From Lanius collurio (lineage: Eukaryota > Chordata > Aves > Passeriformes > Laniidae), in NCBI GenBank assembly GCA_020086605.1, contig JACBWW010000003.1, forward strand, positions 3,103,804 to 3,167,803: DNA of 64,000 nucleotides, written 5' to 3'. The translations under genes were made by a program, and so were the position numbers. Under the pieces are notes generated by a model. That model was not told where the DNA came from, did not search any database, and saw only the letters and a program-made list of their open reading frames with translations. Below, piece by piece: positions 11,491 through 22,912 of this stretch (position 1 is the first letter of the stretch; each line of letters opens with the position of its first letter).

Positions 11491-13164
11491 ACAGATATAG
11501 TTTTAAATACTGTGATGGAAAAGACATAATTCCTTATATATCTGCATGTACTGCAGAGAAGTAAATTTTTTCTGCTCCACATTCAGCAGGAGATGAATTA
11601 GTGGTCACTCAACCAGCCATTTTGCTCAAGAAAAATGTTAGAAAATAGATGTAGTGAGTAGAGCGTCATTGGGTTAGGAAGGGACCTGCTGGTTAGAAAC
11701 AATTCTCTAAAACTATTTTAGGGTGTCTTTTTCTGAAAAGGAGATGGAACAGTGACTTACAACTGTGTGATAGAATCACAGGAAATCTCACAGAGTTAGA
11801 TAGTGGGTTATTTAATGTTTTTATTGGGGAAGGAAGATACAAGTAAAATACCTTTGCAAGAGGTTTTGGCAATGGTTGTTGGGTAGTGTAGAAACTCATA
11901 TAAGCTACAGCCAATCAGTTAGATCCCATGCATTAAATAAAAAGTGCTTTTGCCAGGCTTATTGGCTCTGAAGATTACAAGAAGATACAGAATGCTTTTA
12001 TTTTATTGTACCAATAGATATTTCAGATTGGAATAGCTTAAACAGGAAAAGCAGCAGAACATCCCATCAGAATTACCAAGGGCTTTGTGTTTCAGACATT
12101 CTGTAAGGAGCAGGTATTTAGTTCAAATCTCCTCAGGTGGTGAGCAGTTAAGTAGCCTTGTGCATGTAAAGAGTTGGCTGCTGTAAATCCAGGGCTTCTG
12201 CAGAGAAAAAGATCCATCTCCTTTTTCGGTTTTGTGCCTAGCTCTATCTCTCCAATCCATTGTTTTGCCTGCTTTAGCAACACCTCTGGTAAAAATAAAA
12301 TGTTTCTTGCCAGAGAAAATGAAGTAATTTGGTTTGTTCCAAAATGAAAGTAGCTTTGCTTTGCCATATTGTTGAGGAGAAAACAAACATGTTCTTATCT
12401 GCTACTGTCAAGATGACTTTCTTGTTTTGCTTGGTCAGGTTTAATGTTCATTCTCCAAGCAGAAATGCACTGTTCTCTCAGCTCTGCTCTTTCTGTCTTA
12501 GGGGGATCATCTACTCCCCTGTTTCTGTTTGCAGAATGAAGGGCTGAGCCTTAATATGTGCCTGGAGTCCCTAGACACCAGAAGGGAAGGGACTGTGGCC
12601 ACCTGCTTGCTGCTGAACTCAGCACAGTGAAAAACAGTGTCCACCTGCTCTCCTGCAGTGGAGACAGGGTGGACAGTAAAAGGAGTAACATTGTTCTTTC
12701 ACTGAAATGTAATTAAATCTGTCAAACAGGAATAAGAAATATAAATTCAACAGAAATTGAAATAAGTATATTCTTGAGACTTTTAATACCTTTTAATAGC
12801 ATTAATGCTACATTTTTGTTAAAATTGCGTGCTTCTGAATGGAAACATCATACATCTATAAGTATTCTGTAGATCAGTAGAGGTGTGGAACTTACATTAG
12901 CAAATTCTGAGCAATCAGGGAGCATAGAATAAATACAGGAAATGTTTTATACTACAATAGATGGATGGTCGTGTTTAGGTTCAGTCAGAGGATATGCCTT
13001 CAAATGTGGCTACTGGAACTCGGGTACACTGATTACCTGAGGTTTTTTCCCCCAGATTTAACCTGTGTCACACAAGTGACTTCATAATAAACTTAATTTT
13101 TGATAAGGATAAATTGCGTTCTAATTAAATGTGACTGTTTTGTTACTTCCACAAAGTAATTGAT
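11491..13164. other. Non-coding stretch, no gene seen
   Basis: No supported gene. Overlapping frames at 12,092-12,386 (-) and 12,329-12,547 (+) have no recognised similarity and no convincing splice context. Confidence 0.5.
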
Positions 13165-14155
13165 CTCGTCTTAGAAAGGACCATTAGATCATTTAGTTCC
13201 AGATGGCAAGGTAGCAAACCCCCTAGATCATTACATGCATAGAGCTTAACAACTCATAATCTATCATACTCTTTCAGAAGTGTTGGTAACCTAAATTTCA
13301 AACCTGTAAAAGATGAGTCAATATTCTATCTCATTGTTAAAAAATTATAACTTAATTCTATTTGAATTTGTTTAATGTTAGTAATCACTTATGGGTTCTA
13401 CTTTTCTCATCTAAACAGCCTTTTAAACTGCTTTTTCAATGAATACAGTCATTTGCTCAAAATCACAACCTACTCTTCTTTTGGTAAACTCAGCCAGTGT
13501 TATTCTTGAATTCATTTATTTGAGGCTTTGTTCAGTCTAAATCCCTTCTACACTGCCTCTGTCTATATATAATTAGATATTATTTCTGAGACCAGACAGT
13601 ATCTTCACTGTCGTTCTCATCAAGGACACAAAGAGGTAAAATGTATCTTGATATTGTCACATACTGCTATTCTGTTTACCAACACTCACACTAAACTTTT
13701 TTGGTGACAGAACTGGGCTGGAAGTTATTGTTCAGCAGTTTGACAATTATTTAGGAGTCATGAGGGATGAAGTCACTGTTTTACTGGATAGAGTCCTTGA
13801 GTAAAATTCAAGCAATTGCTTCTGGATCTATTTGATGGTATGTGCTGTAAGAATGGGCTTAAATATTTTAAATTAATTTCCAGATCACTCTGCACAGTTG
13901 TCCTCTTTACCTTAATATTCTGCAGACTTTGGTGGATTTACAAATCTGATAATGAATCAGTTTTTACTTCATTTCAGACCATTTACAAAAATGTTGACGG
14001 GCATCAAACTTAATAACACATAAAATCATTACCACTTGATGATTGTTAGTGGCTATTTACATCACTAAGTAATTACTATTTAAGTTCCATAAGTTATTCA
14101 CATCTTTACTAAATAATAGGATTTTGAGTGGCAGAACAAAGTGCTAGATACTTTT
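13165..14155 (-). mobile_element. Ancient CR1 LINE, 3' half, antisense
   Basis: Read on the minus strand, this is the 3' half of an old CR1 of the type widespread in turtles, crocodilians and birds. Recognisable blocks in + strand order are: GAAAGGACCATTAGATCAT (3' end of the element) at 13,175; CATTGTTAAAAAATTATAAC near 13,333; ACAAAGAGGTAAAATGTA near 13,627 (start of the segment encoding [12 protein letters not shown] residues); GGATAGAGTCCTTGAG at 13,787; CCAGATCACTCTGCACAG at 13,882; and TCTGCAGACTTTGGTGGA, the antisense of the FADDT catalytic region, near 13,919. The colinear order over almost 1 kb makes chance unlikely. Every frame is broken. Confidence 0.75.
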
Positions 14156-14307
14156 GCCCCTTTGAAAAAACATATTTCAGGGGCTGCTTTTCTACTGTTG
14201 ACATCTGTCTTGTGTGGTCAGTGAAACATTTTCAAACAACTTAAACCAAATGTTGAAGTTCCTAGCTTTTATTTCTGAGGTACTTGTGATACATGACTTG
14301 CAACCCT

Positions 14308-14725
14308 TTTTGGAATCATTACTGAGTTTGGAAAGGCCTCAGGAGATGGCCTAGTCCACCTGTCATACAAAGAATGGGCAGCTAAAGGAAGTTGCTCAGG
14401 ACTGTGCCTAGTCAAGTTTTCTGTATTTCCAAGGATGGAAGCCATAAGACGTCTGGACATCTTGTTCCAGTGTTTGTATAATGAATTTTTTTGTCTTATG
14501 TTAAAATGAAATTTCTTCTAATACAGTTTTGCCCCATGCCTCTTGCCCTGCCACTGAATATGAGTGAGTCTTTCTCCATCGTCTTTATTTCCACATTTTC
14601 ATATACATTGATAAAATCGGTGGGAGCCTTCTCTGTCATTTGCTGAACAGTTCTGGCTTTCTCAAGCAATTTTTTTTTTAAATGAGATATGCTCCAGTCT
14701 TCATAGACTCAATCCAGAGATTCCT
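14308..14725 (-). mobile_element. CR1 LINE 3' end, antisense
   Basis: This is a second antisense CR1 fragment just right of the older one. It begins with the 3' terminal block GAATCATTACTGAGTTTGG, then GGCCTAGTCCACC, GTTGCTCAGGACTGTGCC and CCAAGGATGGAAGCC, followed by the cap of the last ORF2 segment (TTGTTCCAGTGTTTG, AAATTTCTTCTAATA, GCCTCTTGCCCTGCC). It is closer to the consensus than its left neighbour, so it probably inserted later. It is 5'-truncated, as is usual for CR1, and non-coding. Confidence 0.75.
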
Positions 14726-17700
14726 GAGGGAAATCTTATTAATGAAGTTTGAGGTGAAGTACTTTTACCCATATCAATTATTGCTGGGTTCCCTGCCCCT
14801 TCAGTGTCAGTCTTGCTTTTTCACTTATGATTCATTTTGCTCTTGGTAGGCCTCTGGAAGCCCTCCTTATTGCCTTTCATATCCTTCATTAGATTCAGCT
14901 TCAGGTGGGTTTTGTCTTTCCTAATGACATCCTTGGGTATTCAGCACCTATATTTCTCCTATATGACCTGACCCTGCATCCCTCCCTTGCATGGTTCCTT
15001 TTTTTTTTCAGGAGCTCCTTGTTTAACAACATTGGTCTCCTGCAATCTGTGCCTGACTTCCTACAGGTGGGGATGGACCATTCTTGAACCTGGAGCATAT
15101 GATATGTTCCTTAAAGAACAACCATCCTGAATGCATTTGTCAATTTGATTGCAAACAGCAAAGGAGAGATTTGGAAATGAAAATAGTGGAGGAGTAGAAC
15201 TGTTTTAAAGGTAGGGTTATAAATTTCAGCGTTAAGTGGTAATACTGCAGAATGCTTCCTTCCATTTCTGTCTGCACATGGAAATATAGGTACGTGGAAA
15301 AACATAAATGAAAGAATTTGGGGAAGGAGATGAAAAATTTTCTGTGAAGTTTTGGCTTTGAACAAAGAGCATGAAAGTGAAGGGTAGATGGAAATTTAAA
15401 TGGACTGTAAAAATAACTTTTGATCTTACTGAGTTTCCCTAGGTATGACATAATTCCTGACAGGCCTCTAGGTCAATGAATATGCCTTCAACTCAGGCAA
15501 ATGCAGTTTTCTAAGATAAAAGATAGCTTCCATGTTGTACAGTAACACAGTTGATGCTTCTGATTGCCATTGTCCCCATCAAGCAATCATTTCCTGTTTT
15601 GCAGATCTCTATGAGACAGCATGCAAAACCATATTTCACTTTGCATTAATGGGAAAGATAACACATTTTACATGTTGCATTTTCAGAGATAGCAAGGGAA
15701 GAATAACCTCTGACATTTTGCCTTCTTGTGATGGTCCTCAGTGCTCAGCTGCTGAAGGTTGGGAAGGGAGATTTTCTATAATTTCTATTTTTAAAAATTA
15801 GACTTCACTATACTTTGACATCAGTTCCGTGGAGACAGATTAGAAGTCTCAAATATTCCAGTCCTGCAATATGGCAAGGGAAAAAAAGTGTTTGTTGGAG
15901 GAAAAAAGGTATGATTTTTTATGTTAAGATTTCAGTTTTAATAAATAAATGAATTCAGTAAAATTGAAAGGCTTATGTAAGTGTATTATATTTAGATACT
16001 ATATGTAGCTGAAAAGTGTATATAGCCCAGTGCAAACATTAGGAGTTTAGAGAAAGTTGCATATGAAAGTTCATTTTGAATGTACTGTGTTAGCTCAGGC
16101 TCCCTCTTTGTTTGAAGGTTTATTTTTGATCAAGGTATTTCCTATTTCTCTTTTCCATTTAATTCCATTCTTGCAAGTACATTGGCTTTATAATAGAGGT
16201 GGCTAGAAGACAGCCAATTCTATCATTATTCAAATATGAAATTTCCATAAGGAGAGCAGGATATGCCAGTAAGAGGAGGTAATGGTCTCTTTTGTTTTAT
16301 CTGATTGTTTTAGCACCTTGCAATTTCCTCAGCCATCACAATAGCCAAAAAAAGTGTGAGTCTGAAAATCAAAAAGATGAGGAGGTAATTTGATGCTGTT
16401 AGTCTTAGATATTTTGGCAACAGACTGTGAAAATGTGCAAGAATGTTTGCAAGTGGTTTGAATGAGTATGTGGAAAGATGTGGATCTGGGGTATCTTTTT
16501 AAAAATAAAATAAAACACTCTTAACATGAAAAGAGCTTTTTATTTTTTCCTGGTGTGAAAATTATTAGCAGCTACAGGCAGTCCCCATCTGGGAATTTGG
16601 AACCTACTGTCTGGTCTTTCAATCAGATTAGTTGGTGGTACTAGAAGGAACTAACAATACTTGGAAGAATTGTGTGTAGCTTATGACAAAAAAAGGCTCA
16701 ACTGGCAACATGTGGCTAACAGCTCACAGACATCTGGTATAAGTCATTTTCCTGAGGAATTAATTTTTGTTGAATATATATCCTACAGATTTCCTTTTTT
16801 AAGGAAAGGCACTTGCTAGAAATTAGATAAAGAAAAAATAAATACTGTATCAAACTTTCAGCCTTAACTTGACAGGAAAGGAAAACCAGTAGATTTTCCC
16901 TTTTTAAGTTTTGTTTGTGATATCATAAGAAGGACTGATGATCTGTTATGGGATTTTTGAGGGGGAAGCAGAGATGAGAAGGATTAGGTTTTTTCCTGCT
17001 CTATTTTAATACTTAGAAGTATTAGGTATATTGTGGTGTGATTAAATTATGTGATCCAGTGGCTTTGTGTTGCTCCCAAGGAATTAAAAACATGTAAGTA
17101 TGAAAATAAATAATAAATAAAAATCCTGGTGGACAATTTTCCATTGGTAGTAGATTTCTCCAGTGGTTTAGAGCTAACAAAGTATTTCCAGTCTTCTTTT
17201 CAGCCAGGGCTGAAATAAAAGAGAACAGACAGAATGTAGGTGCAGGAATTCTGTTACAACTCATGAAGAAAGCTAAAGATTATAGCACATTGAGTGGGCA
17301 GAAAATTTCACTTCTCTTCTTTGTTTTTGTTAGTGCTTTCCCTAGAAAGATATAGGAAAGTGATATGGGAGGCTGAGATTTTCTGAATCTGTAACTGAAG
17401 GGATGAGAAAGCATTTTCTTTTGTATATCAGTGGTAGACTTGTTCTGACTAGGCAATTGTGTTAAATTTGTACATAGCTCAAAAATCGGTGCTTCAGTTT
17501 CAGAAATAAAAGCAGCTTGTTTGTTTCATGGGTTGTTTGGACTTTGAAATCATCATATGGTGTTGGAAGAAATAATACAATTTCATACATATTTTACCTA
17601 TTATATTAATATTGTTTTTTCAACACATACATAAATGGGAAATAGGTTTTAGACAGTGTGGATAATCTATTAGAACTTACCCACTAGTTTCACTGCCGGT

Positions 17701-20089
17701 TCTGATGCCTTCACAGCTGCCTTCCTGTCTCCAGAGTTCAGATTTCTTCCAGACCTCTACGTAGGTTTCCAAAACAGCTCTTGTTGCTTCTATTTGGCAG
17801 CAGCCATTTGACCCTAATGTCAGTGACTTACTTCAAAGGTAGTTGGTAAGTATCAATGTTCAGTAAACTGGATGTCCAGGGAAAACGACTTCAAGAAGAT
17901 CTCAAAATTATGAAATGGTGTTATTTATATTTGTTTTGATGGCAATGTAGGAAGGAACTAAATAATAATGGAGAAAGTAATGAATAAAATAAGGCAAGGA
18001 AAGAATTCAAATGGGCCGAGGATGTAAGTAAAAGATTGAAGGAAATTTAAAACATAGCTCATAACTTTAGGGCAAAATCCAATTCTGCAGGAGTTCTATT
18101 AACAATCAGTAAAATGATTAAATTAAGGAAGACTCACAAATTACTTAAATTCTGAAACTTTTTAAAACTTTCCCTTTATTAAGAAAAATAAAAAGAAATC
18201 CTCTGAAATTTGAGTAACTTGAGGTTTTCCTTGGAGAATAACATTAAGATTGCTCAAACATACAGAAGACATAAAAGGTCAATTAAAATTGTACAGTCTA
18301 TCTTTTACTGCTATAGCTTTATGATCAGAAAATGATTTATAAAGGACAAACAAATACCAGGAGGGACATGCATGTATAATCTGCCATTTTACCCAGTTGT
18401 CTTAAGGAGTCAGAAGATAAAACCTATAACATAAGCCTCGAAAATCATTTGGTATATCCGGCAAACTGCAGATATACTCTGCCTTTTTTCTCAGTGTTAT
18501 ATTAGTCTTTAGGAGAGTGCCATTCCAAGGAAGATCATCTGTGGTGTGGGAAACACTGAGCCATGTACAGCTACAGCAGCTCTTCAGATGTCTCTGGTTC
18601 CCACAGATGGTCCATTGTGGCTGGCTTGAAACCTGTGCTGCTAAAGAAAGCTGTCCCTGTCCGTGCCTTCTGCACTCCTTTGTCTCCTGCTCGATTTAGA
18701 GAAGGACACCACTGTTTGCAGGCAGTTACACAAGCAGGGGACACCCAGAGACAGGGCAATGATCTCCTTTGCTGGATACAGGGACTCACCACAGTGGAAA
18801 CTGCCAAGTGCATGGATGTGAGGTACACGTGGTCTGCTGTAGGTTAAAAAGTCTGCACTAGCAGAGAACTGCTCTGGGGACTTGCAGGTGTTTCTGTCTT
18901 GATCTTCAGAGATTCTATGAGCTGCGAGGTACGGTTTACAGTGGTAAATGCCCTGAAAGCAGTACTGAAGTAAAACCCCAAAACATGTAGTTGCCAGGGT
19001 CAGGGAACACAAAAGCCTCTTTTGCTGCTTCCTGACTAGTGATACTGTGGCACTCCAGTTATTGCAGGCACATGTCTGTAGCTGCTTCAGAATGCTCAGT
19101 GGTATCTCATAACCATTTTTACAGAGATTACGTATTTTTCACTTTGAAGTTGCATTTCTTGATGCTTCTTTGGGAATTGGTAGTTCCAAGTTCACAAACC
19201 ATTCCCGTTTTGTTACCATGGTGCCTTCCTGGTCACAAAATTTCAGCTCAGCTCCCTGCAGATATTTATCAAGTCTACAGTCTCTACCACTCCAAAGGCT
19301 GCTTTGGTTTGCTATTTGACATAGTTATGTTTATTGGTTTGTTTTCATTATTTTTGTAACAAATTTTATTAGTCAACTCATCAAAAGGCTGCTTGGCATC
19401 TTAAAAGATTGGGATTTTATGCTATGCCAACAAAGGGATAGTCTGTTTTTCTGATGTATTTTGGGGTTTATGAAGGTGCAAGAATTTAATGCTGAAGGAC
19501 TGTCTTAGAGGATTGTAATGTGACATGGTTCATAATCATGTCTGCATCTCTTGTGTATCTCTTTCAAGGGATCAGGTCAGTTTATTCCTCATTCTTATTT
19601 AGGAATAAATTTTGTGTGTGTTGAAGTTGGCTATAGGATTAGGCCATTCCAGCAAACCAGGGAGTGAATCAAATTGGCAGACTTAGTTAAGTTTACCTCT
19701 GAACTTTTGTCTGAGGTAGCAGTTCCCCTGCTGTCCATGATGTACATGGAAATAAAGTGAAGAAAAGAAACACTCTTTCATAATCAGTTAAGGATGCTGG
19801 TTAACTCCATCTTGTACAAAAGCTGAGCACTAAAATACAGTGATATGATGATTTATGAAAGTGATAGATTCTTCTATGTTTATTTACAAAAATATTTCTT
19901 GGGCAATATAAACTCCATCACTGGTCCACATTATGATGCATAATTTTTATGAATTATAATACATTTTTAGTTTTGTGGAGTTGATCTTTAATTACTGTCT
20001 TCTAGAGAAAACAATTACATGGGAGATATCTGTCAGCATTCTTTCTAAATATAGTAATTTTATGGAAGCCCTTATAAAATGTTTTTGAG
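14726..20089. other. Non-coding stretch, no gene seen
   Basis: About 5.4 kb of AT-rich DNA with no identified repeat or gene. The frames near 18,517-19,012 on both strands are the densest cluster, in a locally more GC-rich patch, but they overlap in conflicting frames, lack a known domain and have no convincing exon boundaries. Confidence 0.5.
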
Positions 20090-20420
20090 AACAATTGTGA
20101 CTTAATAACTTAATGGGATAGGTGAATACCTTTAGCAGAGATAAATAACTTCAGCAGTGATGTATAAATGTACACTTGCAATTAGGCTGATCAATGTCTG
20201 TTATTAATGAGCATATAAGTAAGCAAACAACTTTTGTGGCTTTGTTTAATGTGGTCATACAGAGCAAAAGTAGCTAAAAATAATTTTACATTTTGTCTGC
20301 GTAAGAAGTAATTGGTATGAAATTGGAGTGTTTATGGTAATCCTGCTTCAATGATATTCATGCTTTTACCTTCATGAATATTGATTTTTTTTCACTTAAA
20401 TAAACAAAGGAAACAAGATG
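20090..20420. promoter_or_regulatory. Candidate conserved non-coding element
   Basis: Repeat-free sequence with clustered homeodomain and POU-type cores (TTATTAATGAGCATAT, CTTAATAACTTAATGG, AAGTAATTGG) and a TATTCATG / CATGAATA inverted pair at 20,355-20,362 and 20,373-20,380. It ends before a poly-T tract. The inference rests on motif density alone. Confidence 0.35.
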
Positions 20421-20526
20421 AAAAATGTCACTACCTAACCCATTCAGCTTGTTTATCTACTAATGAGTGCTTTCCACCTTTTTAGAAGAACTTTACTCAT
20501 AATCTTTCCAATGTCTCTTTTCTTCA

Positions 20527-20528
<2 letters not shown>

Positions 20529-20565
<37 letters not shown>

Positions 20566-20587
20566 GTCGGTTGGTTGGTTGGTTTGG
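20529..20587. repeat. Poly-T (36) followed by (GGTT)n
   Basis: There are thirty-six consecutive T at 20,529-20,564, then GGTC and repeated GGTT units. Read on the minus strand this is (AACC)n followed by poly-A, but no minus-strand element body is recognisable to the right, so it may be simple-sequence expansion. It creates a false Lys-rich frame on the minus strand. Confidence 0.9.
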
Positions 20588-20650
20588 ATTTTTTCTTAAG
20601 TGGTCTACTATACTCATTTGCAGTCCATGAGGTTTTATGTGACAAGGTTA

Positions 20651-20668
20651 TGTGTGTGTGTGTGTGTG
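20651..20668. repeat. (TG)9 microsatellite
   Basis: Nine perfect TG units between the poly-T tract and the CR1 copy. Confidence 0.9.
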
Positions 20669-20764
20669 AACAGTGCCTTACAGTGTGAGTCAAAAGTTTA
20701 TGGCTAGGGCAACGGACAGGCACAGCAAAAACAAATACATTTTTTGCCCCAAAGGAAAAAAAAA

Positions 20765-21318
20765 TTGTCTTACTATATGTGGCATGGGTGAGACCACAAC
20801 TTGAGAACTGTGCTCGGTTTTGAGCCCCACACTTTGAAAAGGACATTGAGGGGCTGGAGCATGTCCAGAGAATGGCAACAAGGCTCATGGAGGCTCTGGA
20901 AAACAAGCCTTGTGAGGAGGCTGGGAGGAGATGAGGGAGCTGGGGTTGTTTAGCCTGGAGAAGAGGATGCTCAGGGGGGACCTTAACACTCTCTACAATC
21001 CCCTGAAAAGAAGGTGTAGAGAGGCAGGGCCAGTCTCTTCGGCTGTGACTGCAGTGAGAGGACAAGAGGACTTGGCCTTAAGCTGAGACAGGAGATTCAG
21101 ATTAGATATTAGAAAGTAAATTTTCACTTTTAGAGTAGTCAGGCATTGGAACAGATTTCCCAGGGAGGTGGTAGAGTCACCATCCCTAGGGCTGTTTAAG
21201 AGGCATCTGGATCTGCTGCTGGATGATGTGGTTTAGGGGTTACAGTGGTAGTGCTGAGTGACAGTCAGATTGGACGATCTTGCAGGTCTCTTCCAGACCT
21301 GATGATTCTATGGTTCTC
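20765..21318 (+). mobile_element. CR1 LINE 3' end, sense
   Basis: This is a good sense-strand CR1 3' end. Landmarks in order are GGGGCTGGAGCATGTCCAGA (20,850), GGCAACAAGGCTCATGGA, GGAGCTGGGGTTGTTTAGCC (20,937) with TGGAGAAGAGGATGCTCAGG following, CATTGGAACAGATTTCCCAG (21,144), GTCAGATTGGACGATCTTG (21,265), and the terminal GATGATTCTATGGTTCT. CR1 lacks a poly-A tail and ends in a short ATTCTATG-type repeat, as seen here. It is 5'-truncated, with the last segment of ORF2 and the 3' untranslated region. It carries frameshifts and is non-functional. Confidence 0.93.
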
Positions 21319-22861
21319 TGCCATGAAGCTTGAAATATTTTTTATTGCATGATGTGTGTGTACCCAAAAGCTCCTGGTCATCAGAGGTGCAACTACAAGG
21401 ATGTACACTGTCCAGCGATGATAAGCACCTCATCATTAATCTCAACCTTGTCTATATTGTGCTGTGAGATACACGTACCTGTCTCACCAGCTCTTCTCTT
21501 TTTTTGTGTGTATGTGATGTGTTACGTGCATGGCTGAACAAGCTGTTTCCCTTTTGCTGTGCATTCATCTCACCAAAATAGTCCAGGCTCCAAGGGTCGC
21601 TTGCTTTCCTACACAATACACTGAAAGTGATGCAAGCAAGTGCTGCATTATTTACTGTCAGGCTAAAGTTATTAAGACCCAGCCTTAGGATGAAGAAAGT
21701 ACATATGAACTATAATGTGCTTTAAGTGAGATAAAATGTCATCTACAACCTAATGAAATTCTTATTTTTTAGATAGTTCCTGACTTGAGAGGGTAGGCAA
21801 CGTTTAAGTGCTGGAGTGGCATTGGCCAAAGCATATGGGACTAACAAGACACAAAGCATCTCAATAGAACATGAATACAGCCTTGGTACTAACAAGAATA
21901 GAATGGAAAGAGCTCATGGTGATATAAATAGAGGTGTGAACAGGCTACAGATAATATATTTAGATAAAAAAAGCTGTCAATACAAATATTTTGCACACTC
22001 ACCAAAAGCCTATGGAAAACCTGGTTGCAATAATTTTAACTAGGAGAATCAGGAAGGATGTGTTCAACAACTGGAAGGAAATAAAAACTTAATGGCTGAA
22101 TGCATTTGTTTATTTTCATATATTTTGAAAAAAACCACCCCAACTTTTGAATGAAATTGCCTTCCTGCCTTTCTCTCATTCAGTTCCCTAGATAAAAAGG
22201 CAACTCATTCCTTGTGTTTTGAGCAGATTTGCACTTGAAGTTTTACACTTCTGTGGTGAAAAAAAATAGTCTACTTGAAAAGTAGAAGAGAATGTCGTTC
22301 AATGCTACTCTAAATTTCCAGTAAATAATTAAAAAAATAAAATATTTGGAATCTGTCAAGTACAATAATTTTGGCCATGGTTCAGTCTTGCACACTTCAT
22401 TGAAATACAGAGTCCTGTAACTTTTCTTTTTCAAAATTTAAATGGTTCATAGAAAAAAAAAATCACTTTTAGTATTATTATTTCAAAATTCAGTGATAAG
22501 AAGAAATACTTCTGAAGAAAATGTCAGTATTTAATATGTCACGTCTGGACTTTAATGAAATATTAATTCTAAGTTATGATAGAAAGAGTACCTTTTTCAT
22601 CTTTCTTTTATCTAAATTGTTTAATATTTAATACTTTATAATAGAGAGATAGAGTAGACCAAAGTAGAGTTTGATGCTGTTTTATTATGTATGATTTTAT
22701 TACCAGATAAGAGTATTTAAAAATGTTTAGAATATTACAGGATCAGATACAGAATATTTAAAGCTATGTAATGCATTCTGTTACAGATGCAAAAATCCAC
22801 GATATTCCTTGCCAAAGGAGACTGTAGATGTAGGATCAAAATCCATAGAAATATCGACATC
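21319..22861. other. Non-coding stretch, no gene seen
   Basis: AT-rich DNA with no supported gene or recognised repeat. Confidence 0.5.
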
Positions 22862-22912
22862 TATGGTCCTTATAGGTCCCTTCCAACTTGAAATATTCTT
22901 TGATTCTATTTC
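22862..22912 (+). mobile_element. CR1 LINE extreme 3' end, sense
   Basis: A very short CR1 tail: TATGGTCCTTATAGGTCCC, then TTCCAACTTGAAATATTC and TTTGATTCTATTT, which is the terminal block of the element. Upstream sequence back to about 22,790 may belong to it but is too diverged to be sure. Confidence 0.8.

Noticed and set aside
18517..19012. Cluster of overlapping frames in a GC-richer patch, possible exon
   Set aside because: Three frames on two strands are equally open, none matches a known protein, and no splice pair is convincing.
20529..20587. Poly-T plus GGTT as the tail of an inverted retroposed gene
   Set aside because: No gene-like or element-like body lies to its right on the minus strand; the next sequence is a microsatellite and then a sense CR1.
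20493..21065. 190-codon open frame on the - strand
   Set aside because: It joins the antisense of a sense CR1 copy to a poly-Lys run from poly-T; it is not a protein.
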